This document shows positions 1 to 9,309 of a stretch of DNA of 64,000 nt, piece by piece. Under the pieces are notes generated by a model. That model did not search any database and was not told the origin of the DNA. It saw only the letters and a program-made list of their open reading frames with translations. Source of the DNA: Nymphaea colorata. Its lineage: Eukaryota; Streptophyta; Magnoliopsida; Nymphaeales; Nymphaeaceae. The position numbers and the translations under genes were made by a program. Positions within the stretch are counted from its first letter, which is position 1. The number at the start of each line of letters is the position of its first letter. The stretch spans positions 9,573,204 to 9,637,203 of the forward strand of contig NC_045139.1 in NCBI RefSeq assembly GCF_008831285.2, written 5' to 3'.

Positions 1-108
1 TTTCAAAGATTGGGTTTTTTGGATTGTCAAGACTCCTGTTTGTTTTAGGGTAACCCAATTCTACTGATTGCAATAGTTTCATAGCTTCATCAAACTTGCT
101 CGTCAGCT
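1..108 (-). CDS. possible exon of an unidentified gene (partial)
   Basis: On the minus strand one reading frame stays open from about position 190 to the left edge. At 109-110 there is a plausible splice acceptor (AG after a T-rich tract, with a CTAAT branch-point-like motif), which would start an exon at 108. The exon would encode a peptide beginning LTSKFDEAMKLLQ, mixed charged and hydrophobic, and look like ordinary helical protein. I do not recognise the family. The piece is short and open at the window edge, so it may be chance. No upstream exon was found on the minus strand between 110 and 900. Confidence 0.25.
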
Positions 109-639
109 CTGTATGTGCAATTATTAGTTCACACAAAAAGAAAGACCCTACAACTTTAGGGAAATTACAAGTCTTGATCAACATGATTGATCAAAGAAGC
201 TTAAAGAATGATCCAGAGATTGACAAAATATACTGCTAGCTCATAAAGCACTCAATCAGGAACATGTGTTGCCTATGACAGACTCTCTATGGAAAAACAA
301 AAGGACTCAAAGTTTTTCAATTCACAAAAGCAAACAAAGGAGTTGGACCACTCACACCTATCAAACCGCAACTACGTCCAATGTACAAAAAGGAATCCGA
401 TTCCCCTCCAGATGATATGTCTATATAGGACAGATAAGCAAGACAAAGCTTGCATGTCAATAATGTAAAGATGTAGATTCTGGAGGCATGCGTGTCTGCT
501 ATCAGAGGCCTTATCCCTTCACTCACTACCGCACTACGTGGAAAAGTTGAGGATAAAACCAGATAGTAGCCACGTATCGCCACCTTTTTGAAAAAAAACA
601 GCTAGCTGGCATCCGTTACCAGCTGATTGTTTGTCTCTT

Positions 640-760
640 TGCAATAATGTAAAGTGGACAACAACTGTCTACTAAAGTAGGCCACCGGTCATTCTCGAAG
701 AACGTGCCACGTCTATAAAAACATGCTTCCTCCCAAAACTAAGGGCATCAACAAAAAACA
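640..760 (+). promoter_or_regulatory. promoter-like segment with TATA box
   Basis: TATAAAA lies at 714-720. Just before it are two ACGT-core motifs (AACGTG and CCACGT, G-box/ABRE-like). After it comes an A-rich, purine-rich stretch (about 748-780) typical of a plant 5' leader. The ATGs that follow (for example those near 795 and 811) open only very short frames, so no protein can be assigned. The Copia element inserted at 904 may have separated this promoter from its gene. The rest of 109-903 shows no gene. Confidence 0.35.
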
Positions 761-903
761 AAAACAAAGAGAAAGAAACGGAGAGGTTCAGAAATGTCCG
801 AGTGAAAAACATGGCCTTTGGCTAAGAGAGACCTCTCCTCTAGAGGATGTAAAATTTCTTCATTCAAAGAAAGGAAGTCTCCAACTTTGTATGTATTTGT
901 TTT

Positions 904-1156
904 TGTTGAAGTATGTTAGACGGGTCTCGGGACCGGGTCCGAATCCATACCCGATCCATCTTGTAGCCCTTGTTGGGCATTACTTAAGTTGTGTAACCCT
1001 AATCCTTATGGTCAATGAAATCTTAAGAGAGAGAGAGTCTGGCGGCTAGTGGGCAACCAGCTCCTCATCATCCGTGGTTTTTTTCCTCTTGTTGAGGGTT
1101 TTTCCACGTTACATCGTGTTCTTCGTATTCTCTTTCTCTGTGCACGTGTTTCTACA
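904..1156 (+). repeat. 5' LTR of Copia-1
   Basis: A 253-bp direct repeat of 4870-5122 with TG...CA ends. It contains a (GA)n run near 1027-1038. No canonical TATAAA is obvious, so its own promoter is unclear. Confidence 0.95.
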
Positions 1157-1169
1157 TGGTATCAGAGCC
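1157..1169 (+). other. primer binding site of Copia-1
   Basis: TGGTATCAGAGCC directly abuts the 5' LTR. This is the usual plant Copia site, complementary to the 3' end of initiator methionine tRNA. Confidence 0.95.
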
Positions 1170-1772
1170 CACAAGATTGGGACTTTTTTGGTGATCGTGG
1201 AGTTTTCTTCACCCGCCGCCGCTGCTGTCACCGTCGTTGTTTTCGCCGCTGCCGCCGTCACCGCTGCCGTCACCACCGCCGCCGCCGTGTCCGATGCCGT
1301 CACCTTTCTGCTGCATCGTCCGACGACGCTGCTGACACCGTCGCCGGTGTCACCGCCCTTGCTGCCGTGCCGTCGCCCTTGCTGTCGCGCCGTCGACCTG
1401 CTCCCTGATGTCGCGCCCTGCTCCCTGTCGTCGTTCTTTGCGCCATCGCCTTCTGGGTCGGCCCTACTCCAGTGGTGCCCTCCATTGCTGCCGCCGTTCG
1501 CTGTCGCCCCCCTTCCTCCCTGCCTTCGCCCTCTGCGCCGTCGATATCGGCGCCCGACCTGCTCCGCCTGACCAGCAATGTCTTCCGCCGCCCGACCTGC
1601 TTCCTGGTGTTGCCTTTCCGTCTAGCGCTGCCTCTACTCCCTGCATCATTGCTCTCCTTCGGGATCTGCTACAGAGTTCCAGCACCTCTGCTCACGCCAG
1701 TTGCTGCGTGCTCCTTATTGCCACAGCTGCCCTTTGTCACTGCAGTTGAAATTTGGGTGTTCGATCGACGTG
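1170..1772 (+). other. GC-rich leader where gag should be
   Basis: This stretch is rich in CCG/GCC/GTC triplets, very unlike the AT-rich surroundings. All three plus frames read through as Pro/Ala/Arg/Val low-complexity peptides (open frames at 1049-1408, 1074-1571, 1408-1749). None shows a Copia gag (UBN2) domain or the CCHC zinc knuckle that normally precedes the protease. I take it as untranslated leader expanded by simple repeats and joined to the protease by deletion of gag. Confidence 0.7.
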
Positions 1773-2855
1773 ATGGTGGATTCCCCTATGGGAGAGTTGA
1801 TCATCGACAGTGGCGCTACTCACCACATGACTGGCAATCCTATAGTCTTTCATGGGTATAAGCTTTCGTCAGGAAAGGAACGTGTTTCTCTTGCTGATGG
1901 TTCCTCTATCTCTGTGGCTGAGAAAGGGAGTCTCCCACTTTTGAACAAGTTCTTTGTCCACAATGCTCTACATGTTCCCCATCTTCCCTTGAACCTCTTG
2001 TCGGTTAGCAAGATTACGAAAGAGTTGAATTGCGAACTAATTTTTTCTGCTGATTGCTGTGTTATGCAGGACTTGGTGACAGGGAAGAGGATTGAGATTT
2101 GTCTGACTTCTGACGGGCTATATCTCTTGCCTATGCGTACTGCTCAGGCTCTCATGACGGCAGTCAGTCAAGCAACGAAGAACATAGAGGAGTCCCTTCA
2201 ATTGCTTCTACGGTGGCATGAGCGCCTTGGACATCTGCCTTTTGGAATTCTTAGACAGTTGTTTCCTGATTTATGTTCCAGGTTAGATATGACTATGGTG
2301 TCCTGTGATGTCTGTCACCTAGCCAAACATGTTAGGGCTTCATATCCTTTGTCTAGCCATCGGTCTAATGAGGTATTTGCCATGATTCATTCTGATGTGT
2401 GGGGGCCGTCAGGGATTCCTTCTTATCATGGTTTTCAGTATTTTATCACCTTTATAGATGATTGTTCTCGTAACACTATTGTCTACTTGTTGAAAGACCG
2501 TAGTGAAGTTCCTACTGCCATAGAGACTTTCATTGCTTATGTGGAAACTCAATATGGATCATCTGTTAAGACCTTTCGATCTGACAATGCTCGTGAGTAT
2601 TTGTGTCAGTCTGTTGATAACTTCTTTCGGAAAAAGAGAATTGTTCATGAGACTTCCTGTAGTTATACTCCTCCTCAAAATGGAGTTGCTGAACGAAAGA
2701 ATCATCAGTTATTGAATATGACTCTTCTTTTTCAACGTCATGTTCCAAAAAGGTATTGGGGGGATGCTGTGTTGACCAGTGCGTATCTTATAAACCGTTT
2801 GCCTAGTCGTGTGTTGAATGGGCAGACGCCTCACTCTGTTACCGGGGAGTCGTGA
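1773..2855 (+). pseudogene. Copia-1 pol part 1: protease and integrase
   Basis: The frame reads, in order: the aspartic protease active site in IIDSGATHHMTG (from about 1800); LLSVSKI typical of the protease C-terminus; the integrase zinc finger (H-x3-H in WHERLGH, then C-x2-C in CDVC); and the integrase core with its three acidic residues in HSDVWGP, RSDNAREY and PPQNGVAERK. It ends at a TGA at 2853 after a frameshift; the continuation is in the next frame from about 2838. The first ATG in the conserved region is at 1773, but a native element would make this as part of a gag-pol polyprotein. Identity is certain at the family level. Confidence 0.93.
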
Positions 2856-3222
2856 ACCTTTCTCTCTTCCACCAAGAGTCTTTGGTTTTGTTTGCTTTAT
2901 TCATAATCATAGTCCTCACATTAAAAAGCTTGATCCAAGGTCTACTAAGGGCGATTTTCTAAGTTATTCTCCCACTCAAAAAGGGTATAAGTGTCGGGAC
3001 CCTTCCACTGGTCGTGCCTATGTTACCAAAGATGTCACTTTCCTTGAATATGCTTCCTATTTTGGTGAGAATCCTCTTCAGGAGGAGATGACAGGTGGTG
3101 AGAATTCTGCTCCCAATCCAGTTAGTCCTTCCCTGGATGACCCAAGTCGTGCTCAAAAGCATCCTGTTGAAGAAGAGATTCAGACTGTTATTGCAAGTGA
3201 AGAGCTTCCCATCGCCCTGTGA
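2838..3222 (+). pseudogene. Copia-1 pol part 2: integrase C-terminal region
   Basis: After the frameshift the polyprotein continues in another frame with the conserved integrase tail (FGFVCFIHNHSPHIKKLDPR, then a GYKCRDPSTGR segment) and a variable acidic linker. A TGA at 3220-3222 interrupts it. The same frame continues immediately afterwards, so this is a point mutation (CGA to TGA fits) and not another shift. Confidence 0.88.
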
Positions 3223-4875
3223 AAGGGTGTCAGGTCATGTACTCAACATCCTATTGGTAATTTTGTTTCATATTCTAGACTGAGCAAGGACTACAAATGT
3301 TTTGTATCTTCTCTTTCTTTGGCTATGATTTCCAGGAATGTTGTTGATGCTCAAAGTGATCCCAAGTGGACTTATGCAATGCAAGAAGAGATAGAAGCCC
3401 TGAGAAGAAACATGACATGGGAAGTTACAAAGATTCCTGAGGCGGCTCACTTGGTTGGATCTAAGTGGGTCTACACCATCAAGTACAAACCAGGTGGAAG
3501 TGTTGAAAGATACAAAGCTCGTCTTGTGGCCAAGGGGTTTAATCAGAAATATGAGATTGATTATTTGGAGACCTTTGCTCCTATTGCGAAGATGAAGACT
3601 GTCAGAGTCATTATCTCCTTAGCTGTGATGAAGGAGTGGAAGATGTACCAACTTGATGTCAAGAACGCAATTCTCAATGGAGACCTTGAAGAGGAAGTAT
3701 ATATGTGTATGCCTCCAGGATATGAAGAACCTGGAAAATGTTGCAAGTTAAGGAAAGCTTTATATGGGCTCAAGCAATCTCCTCGAGCATGGTTTGAATG
3801 ACTTAGACTTGTTATGAGACAATGTAGATACCATCAAGGGAATGGAGATCATACACTCTTTGTGAAGAGAAATGAACAAAAGGTTACAATTTTGTTGGTA
3901 TATGTTGATGATATGATTGTCACAGGTGATGATGAAGATGAAATAATTAAGTTAAAGAAACTGTTGGCGATCGAGTTTGATCTCAAGCACCTTGGTAAGT
4001 TGAAATATTTTCTTGGCATTGAAATTGCTAGGTCTGGGACTAGCCTCATGCTAAATCAACGGAAGTACACCCTAGATTTGTTAAAGGAGACCAGGAAATT
4101 AGGGCGTAGACCAGCTTCTACTCCTCTAGATGCTGACCATAAGCTAAGTCTTAGAGATGGGGAGCCTCTCTGTGAAGAGGCCAAAAGAAGATGTCAATGT
4201 CTTGTAGGGAAGTTGATTTATCTTACTCTCACTAGACCTGATATTACCTTTGCTGTGAATGTGATGAGTCAGTTCATGCATGCTCCCACGGATGCCCACT
4301 TGAAGGTTGTTGACAGGATCTTGTGCTACTTGAAGAGAAATCCCGACAAAGGTCTTTTGTATGTCAAGCAAGACACTCTTGGGATTGAAGGTTATTCAGA
4401 TGCAGACTGGGCAAGCTGTATTGACACTAGGAGGTCCACCTCTGGCTATTGTATCTATTTGGGAGGGAATCTCATAGTGTGGAGAAGTAAAAGGCAAGAT
4501 GTGTGTTTTCGTTCCAGTGCTGAAGCAGAATACAAAGCAGTGGCTATGGGAGTTTCAGAGCTTTTGTGGCTAAAAGTATTGTTGACGGATATTGGTATAA
4601 AGGTTGAAGAACCAATGAAGATGTATTGCGATAACAAGTCTGCAATTAACTTGGCCAACAACCTTGTGCTTCATGACAGAACAAAGCATGTTGAGATTGA
4701 CCGACATTTCATTCGAGAGAGAATTGATGCTAATGAACTTGTACTTCCTTACATGAGATTTGAAGACCAAACAGCTGATGTTCTGACGAAAGCTCTATCT
4801 TCAACTTCATTCGAGAGAAATGTATCCAAGTTGGGCATGTTTGATATGTATGCCCAACTTGAGGGAGAGTGTTGA
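3223..4875 (+). pseudogene. Copia-1 pol part 3: reverse transcriptase and RNase H
   Basis: The RT part opens with [18 protein letters not shown] and carries [33 protein letters not shown] and [21 protein letters not shown] single TGA at 3799-3801 then cuts the frame, which resumes without a shift. The catalytic YVDD is at 3901-3912. RNase H follows with GYSDADWASCIDTRRSTSGY, SSAEAEYKAVA, YCDNKSAINL and KHVEIDRHFIRERI. The frame ends at 4875, inside the first bases of the 3' LTR. All catalytic motifs are present; only the stops and the upstream frameshift disable it. Confidence 0.93.
4861..4869 (+). other. polypurine tract of Copia-1
   Basis: GAGGGAGAG lies immediately before the 3' LTR, where plus-strand DNA priming would occur. 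Confidence 0.85.
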
Positions 4876-5122
4876 AGTATGTTAGACGGGTCTCGGGACC
4901 GGGTCCGAATCCATACCTGATCCATCTTGTAGCTCTTGTTGGGCATTACTTAAGTCGTGTAACCCTAATCCTTATGGTCAATGAAATCTTAAGACAGAGA
5001 GAGTCTGGCGGCTAGTGGGCAACCAGCTCCTCCTCATCCGTGGTTTTTTTCCTCTTGTTGAGGGTTTTTCCATGTTACATCGTATTCCTCGTATTCTCTT
5101 TCTTTGTGCACGTGTTTCTACA
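4870..5122 (+). repeat. 3' LTR of Copia-1
   Basis: The 253-bp partner of 904-1156, the same length with about nine substitutions, mostly transitions. Confidence 0.95.
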
Positions 5123-5560
5123 ATTTTTATAGTTTCTATTTGTTTTTGCTTTGTTGTTTTATTATCGAATTTGTAGTCTATGCTTGATTCTTAATCTGTT
5201 CTATTCCGAAGTGCCACTATGGGAAAGTACCGCTTAGGCTTGAGTGCTGCGTCAAGGAAAATTGAAGAATGCTTTTGAAGATACTGATGTTTTCTTTTGT
5301 TCGAGCGTGTGCCAGTGACAACTTTGTCTTTTTTTTTTTTAAACTTGACTTGGGGCGTTTGTTACGCTGGAAATCTATTATTCATCAAAAAAAATATTTT
5401 AAATTTTTAAAACTTTTCCTGGGTAACGGAAAAAAATTTCGACCATTGAGGTCGATTCCGGAAATATTTTTCGGTAAAAATATTTTCAGATGGAGAGGCG
5501 GAAATATACGTCCGGAAATTTTTTAAGGCCCGTTAGGGCACGCTCTTCTTCACCTCGCCT
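5123..5560 (+). promoter_or_regulatory. probable upstream region of PIG-C
   Basis: This AT-rich stretch lies between the Copia 3' LTR and the inferred first leader exon of PIG-C. It has no convincing ORF; the 85-aa frame at 5269-5526 is low-complexity. A GGCCCGTTA element near 5527, resembling plant site-II boxes of housekeeping promoters, is the only motif I would note. There is no clear TATA box. Confidence 0.3.
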
Positions 5561-5702
5561 CACGCAGCCCTCTTCACCGTGAGGGCTTCATCGTTTTGAA
5601 AGCTTCCTTTGACCCTGTTCATCCGCATCTGTCGGTGGCGGAACCGCATCACAGCAGCAGCGTTGTCTTTCTCAACTGCAGCAGCGTTACCTCTAGGTAC
5701 TG

Positions 5703-5703
5703 G

Positions 5704-5773
<70 letters not shown>
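5703..5773 (+). repeat. compound (CT)n(AT)n microsatellite
   Basis: About 13 CT units run straight into about 22 AT units, within the inferred PIG-C leader intron. Another (CT)n run lies at 7052-7079. Confidence 0.95.
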
Positions 5774-5776
<3 letters not shown>

Positions 5777-6589
5777 AATGAGGTAAGACGCAGGGAGGGG
5801 GTAAAGGAAAAGGGGGGAAGAAGATTACCAGAGAAGCTTATGATTTGGGATAGAGAAGCGGAATGATGGCCGAATCCTTTCCGTTCCATGCGTTTGAATG
5901 TGACGGTAGTTTGGTGAAACGAAAATGCCCACAGGGCAGGCGAGGGCATTTTTGTGCGTTGGCGTGTGGTGGAACGAAAATGCGCACAGTGAGCAGGGCG
6001 AGGGGAACTTTCGAGTGGCGGAATGAGGCCATCTTCTGATTGCTTTTGAATTTGATTGGTTACTGTTTTTCTGTTTTGAATGATTGGCTTACAGACATCG
6101 GATATTATGCATCATTTTGCATGAAGGCGCTAACAGAAGCGATGGTTTTTATTTTATTTTTTCTCTCTTTGAATGCTTCGATATCCAATACTTGGTTCGC
6201 AACTTAAAACCTGGAATTTGCATTTTTCTGGCTAAACCGAATGCAAGTAAGCTTCTGCTAGCAGGCTTGAAATCCAATTTCGTACTTTGTTTTTTAAAGT
6301 TCAGCCATCATTAACTTGCCCAAATTGCACTTTTTGGTAAAAAAAAACCATTCTTTAACCCGTTGCTGTGTCTCTGTTCTTACAGACCCTAGATTGGTGG
6401 TTAGGGTTGCAAAAAGATCCATCTTAACCAGGTCCATGTAGATGTGGACGAATCTGTTCTTACAGCTTATGATATTGCTGTTATGAGCTAGTCAAAATTC
6501 CTCTTATGCAGTGTAATTTTGTACTTTGCATGTTTGATGCTTAAGCTTGTGATTGTGGAAGTTCTTTTTCCTTTCAAACTATGCATGAA

Positions 6590-7052
6590 TTATGCCACTG
6601 GGTTTATTCAGCTCCAGATGTCGGATATTGTGGAGTCACTCTGCTTTGTTTGTCATGGGTATAGTGAATAATTTACTGCATACAATGCAAAAGAAATTTC
6701 TTCCTAATGTGTGTTTTTTTGGGTGGTTGGAGGGTGTTGAGGGTCTGCTGATGGCAAGTAATCTTTGTGGCCTGATTTTTATTTTATGAACATCCCAAGC
6801 ATTTTTCTGAGGACAAATTAGAACTGGCACTTATCTCCTAAAAGATATATGGTTGGAAGATTTTTAAGATATTTTATTGTCCGTCAGGTGAATCTTGTGT
6901 ACATTGGCTTCATTCTTTTCAATTCCTCATTTGATTTTATGTTGTCGATAGCTATTGAGTTTGGGGTTGAGTTGATGCACTGGTCTTTGGGCTATTTTTT
7001 GTTGGTTTTTTGGCTGTGGCCTCTGTCTCTCTTTCTCTCGCTCTCATCTTCT

Positions 7053-7083
<31 letters not shown>

Positions 7084-7620
7084 TAAGCCCTTTAATGGGT
7101 CTCTTGTGCCACATTTTGATGGTTTTAGAGTAACCCATCCCATGCTTTGGGTGAAAGGGCTGATATCCAATGGCAGGTATTTGTTGAGTCACTCTGCCTT
7201 CTTTGCCAAAGGTATAGTGAATAACGTACTGCGACATTCAACTGAAATTATTTTTCTATCATGAACTACCTCTCTTATCTTTTTCTTAATTTTATTTGTG
7301 TTTTATACTTTTATTCCTTCTTTTCGTTTCACAATTATTTTAAGGTTCGATGATGGCATGTAATCTTTGAGACCTGATTTATCATTGATGAAAATTATAA
7401 GCAGTCTCACTGAGGACCTACTAGATCAAGTAATCTTCGCTTTTAGATATGTGGTTTTTGTCTTTTTTTTTTTTCTAAAGTTCCTTTACACCCTTTGTCA
7501 GTTTCTTCTCTCTATCACTCTATCTTTATGCCTGTGTGGCCTCTGTGTTTATGTTGTTTGTGAATCTTGAGACCATGACTCATGGGATTGGATGATGAAA
7601 TGCACTGGGCTCTGAGCAGT
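6590..7620 (+). repeat. diverged tandem duplication inside the leader intron
   Basis: Blocks recur in the same order about 550-620 bp apart. GAGTCACTCTGC plus GGTATAGTGAATAA appears near 6633-6670 and again near 7186-7223. GATGGCA.GTAATCTTTG..GCCTGAT appears near 6750 and 7351. A TGCACTGG.CT segment appears near 6976 and 7601. The copies are clearly diverged. Confidence 0.6.
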
Positions 7621-8230
7621 TTTTGTTGATGGAAATGCATTTGCCTAGAAAGCATTGTCTGACTTACATGAGCTATATCGTTTCTCTTTGTTAGACGAGA
7701 TTGCTGACCTTCTTTCTATGTGATGGAGATTGGTTTAACTGCGAATATGTTCTATGAAGTCATGTATATCTGCATACTTTTGTTGACGCAATCCTTTTTT
7801 TCCTTACCCAAAGTGTCATTGTGCCTCTCCCATGCTTAACGTTAAATAAGCCATAGATCAACATAATCTCAGCAACTCTTGTCATTTGGGAAATTGATTT
7901 TCTAAGTCAACGCTTTTTCTGAGAGAAGTTCCCAGTGCCTGTAGTATTGTTAAATATTATGTTCTTTGCAAATTAGATATGCACCTCTTGTCCTTTTCTT
8001 ATATCAGTCTCTGCCTATGAGCACACTTGCATCTATAAGCAAATTATTGGATGTTATATTTACTTGTACGACTAGGTTGGGAAATGGTAGTCTTTTATGG
8101 TTTATGGTATGTGTGCATGGAGAAACTAAGGTTTACTTGAAGATTACTTTTAAGTCTTACAGACTGCGAGAGTGTGTGTGTGCACTTCTTTTTATTAATT
8201 TTGATCCCTAATGTTCATTTATGGCAGGCC

Positions 8231-8275
8231 ATGTGGATAAGGACTATATGGGGGCTGCCAATTTTTACGTTATAG
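8231..8275 (+). CDS. upstream ORF 1 in the PIG-C leader
   Basis: ATG at 8231 opens a 14-codon frame (MWIRTIWGLPIFTL) ending TAG at 8273-8275, just after the inferred splice acceptor and 128 bp before the PIG-C start. If the leader is as inferred, ribosomes meet this ATG first. The peptide matches nothing I know. Confidence 0.4.
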   Translation: MWIRTIWGLPIFTL

Positions 8276-8316
8276 AACCGGCATCTTGGTGGTGTGCTGC
8301 TACTCATAAGACCTAG

Positions 8317-8367
8317 ATGCAGTCTTCAGGGTTACTTCTTGGCCCAAAGTGTATCTATCCAGTGTAG
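8317..8367 (+). CDS. upstream ORF 2 in the PIG-C leader
   Basis: ATG at 8317 opens a 16-codon frame (MQSSGLLLGPKCIYPV) ending TAG at 8365-8367, 36 bp before the PIG-C start. Together with uORF 1 this suggests reduced or conditional translation of PIG-C. Regulation is inferred only. Confidence 0.35.
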   Translation: MQSSGLLLGPKCIYPV

Positions 8368-8403
8368 CCTTGGTTGCTTTAACTATTGTTGGTAGCTTAA
8401 TTG

Positions 8404-9309
8404 ATGGAGAACAAAACTTTGAATACACAAGCTCGAGCCAAATGGAAGAAAGTGGCATATGGTGGCATGCAACCTGGGTATGCGGACAATTATACAGACG
8501 AGTCCTTTCTTGAAGATATGGTTATGAATGCCAATGTTGTAAAGAGAGACTTGCTTAAAGTGATGCTGGACTCAGTTTCCATCACTCAGTATCTTTGTGT
8601 TGTAGTTCTCGTGGTCTGTGTGTGGACATACACATTGTCGGCCAGAATAGATGGAAGGACACTCCACCTGGTTAATGCTGTTCTCCTTGGGATGGGCTTC
8701 CTGGTGCTTGTCTTAACGGAAACAAAACTTTCTATTTCCCTTCTTCTTCATTACCTCCTTAACATTGCTTACTTCATTAGTGGCTTGTATGTACTAGCCC
8801 CACTTTATTGCACCCTCACAAGATCCATCAGTTCAGACTCCATTTGGGCACTAACAGTTTTCCTGCTTGTTATTCATCTTTTTTTGCATGATTATGCTGG
8901 CTCAACCATCAGACCACCTGGGGCCTTGAAGAATCCAACACTAACCAGCAATATCTCCCTGAATGCGTCCATTGTGGCGTCTGTTCTTATTGCTTCCCGC
9001 CTTCCTTCAAGGCACCATGTGTTCTCCATCATGCTTTTTTCTTTACAGATCTTTCTTTTTTCTCCACTTGTGATGTACTGCATCAAGAAGTACTCCACCA
9101 AAGTGCACTTGTGTTTTTCTCTCCTCTTGACCTGTGCAACTTTGGCCATTCTTTTTCCCCTTCACCATTCCTTGTTTGCTCTATTTCTAGCCCTATTATT
9201 GTTCATTACTGTTGTATGTCCTTACTGGCTTATCAGGATACAGGAATACAAATTTGAGATAAATGGTCCTTGGGATGAAGCTAAACTTTGTTATGACATA
9301 ACCGAGTAA
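8404..9309 (+). CDS. PIGC: PIG-C / GPI2, GPI-GlcNAc transferase subunit C
   Basis: An uninterrupted frame of 301 residues, the usual length for plant PIG-C. PIG-C is a multi-pass ER membrane subunit of the complex that moves GlcNAc from UDP-GlcNAc to phosphatidylinositol, the first step of GPI-anchor synthesis. The family signature is strong: [20 protein letters not shown] near the start, [61 protein letters not shown], and a C-terminus ending [20 protein letters not shown] plus EAKLCYDIT. About seven or eight hydrophobic segments lie between residues 60 and 275. I chose ATG 8404; the frame also reads a TTG just before it. The coding region is intronless and intact. It lies 3.3 kb downstream of Copia-1 on the same strand. 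Confidence 0.96.
   Translation: MENKTLNTQARAKWKKVAYGGMQPGYADNYTDESFLEDMVMNANVVKRDLLKVMLDSVSITQYLCVVVLVVCVWTYTLSARIDGRTLHLVNAVLLGMGFLVLVLTETKLSISLLLHYLLNIAYFISGLYVLAPLYCTLTRSISSDSIWALTVFLLVIHLFLHDYAGSTIRPPGALKNPTLTSNISLNASIVASVLIASRLPSRHHVFSIMLFSLQIFLFSPLVMYCIKKYSTKVHLCFSLLLTCATLAILFPLHHSLFALFLALLLFITVVCPYWLIRIQEYKFEINGPWDEAKLCYDITE

Larger units (their letters stand above)
904..5122 (+). mobile_element. Ty1/Copia LTR retrotransposon Copia-1, gag-less
   Basis: This element of 4219 bp has two 253-bp LTRs starting TGTTGAAG and ending TTTCTACA, a primer binding site matching the initiator-Met tRNA 3' end, a purine tract, and coding remnants in the Copia order protease, integrase, reverse transcriptase, RNase H. 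By hand count the LTRs differ at about 9 of 253 sites, so it is fairly young. The flanks are gtttt and atttt, an imperfect candidate 5-bp target duplication. The space between primer site and protease is only about 640 bp and holds no gag. The pol frame has one frameshift (about 2838-2855) and two in-frame TGA stops (3220, 3799). It cannot make its own particle protein and would need help in trans. Confidence 0.95.
5560..8227 (+). other. inferred 5' leader exon and leader intron of PIG-C
   Basis: The PIG-C reading frame begins at 8404, but a strong acceptor (CTAAT branch-like motif, T-rich tract, ATGGCAG) ends at 8227. The best matching donor is CTCTAG|GTACTG at 5696/5697, following a GC-richer, leader-like stretch (5560-5696). 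That would give a leader intron of about 2.5 kb. No frame in 5697-8227 looks coding. The donor choice is inference; additional leader exons are possible. Confidence 0.35.

Noticed and set aside
1049-1749. Overlapping Pro/Ala/Arg-rich ORFs
   Set aside because: Low-complexity GC-rich leader of Copia-1, open in several frames at once.
5560-5949. ORFs reading through (CT)n(AT)n on both strands
   Set aside because: They contain long Tyr-Ile or Arg-Glu runs from the microsatellite.
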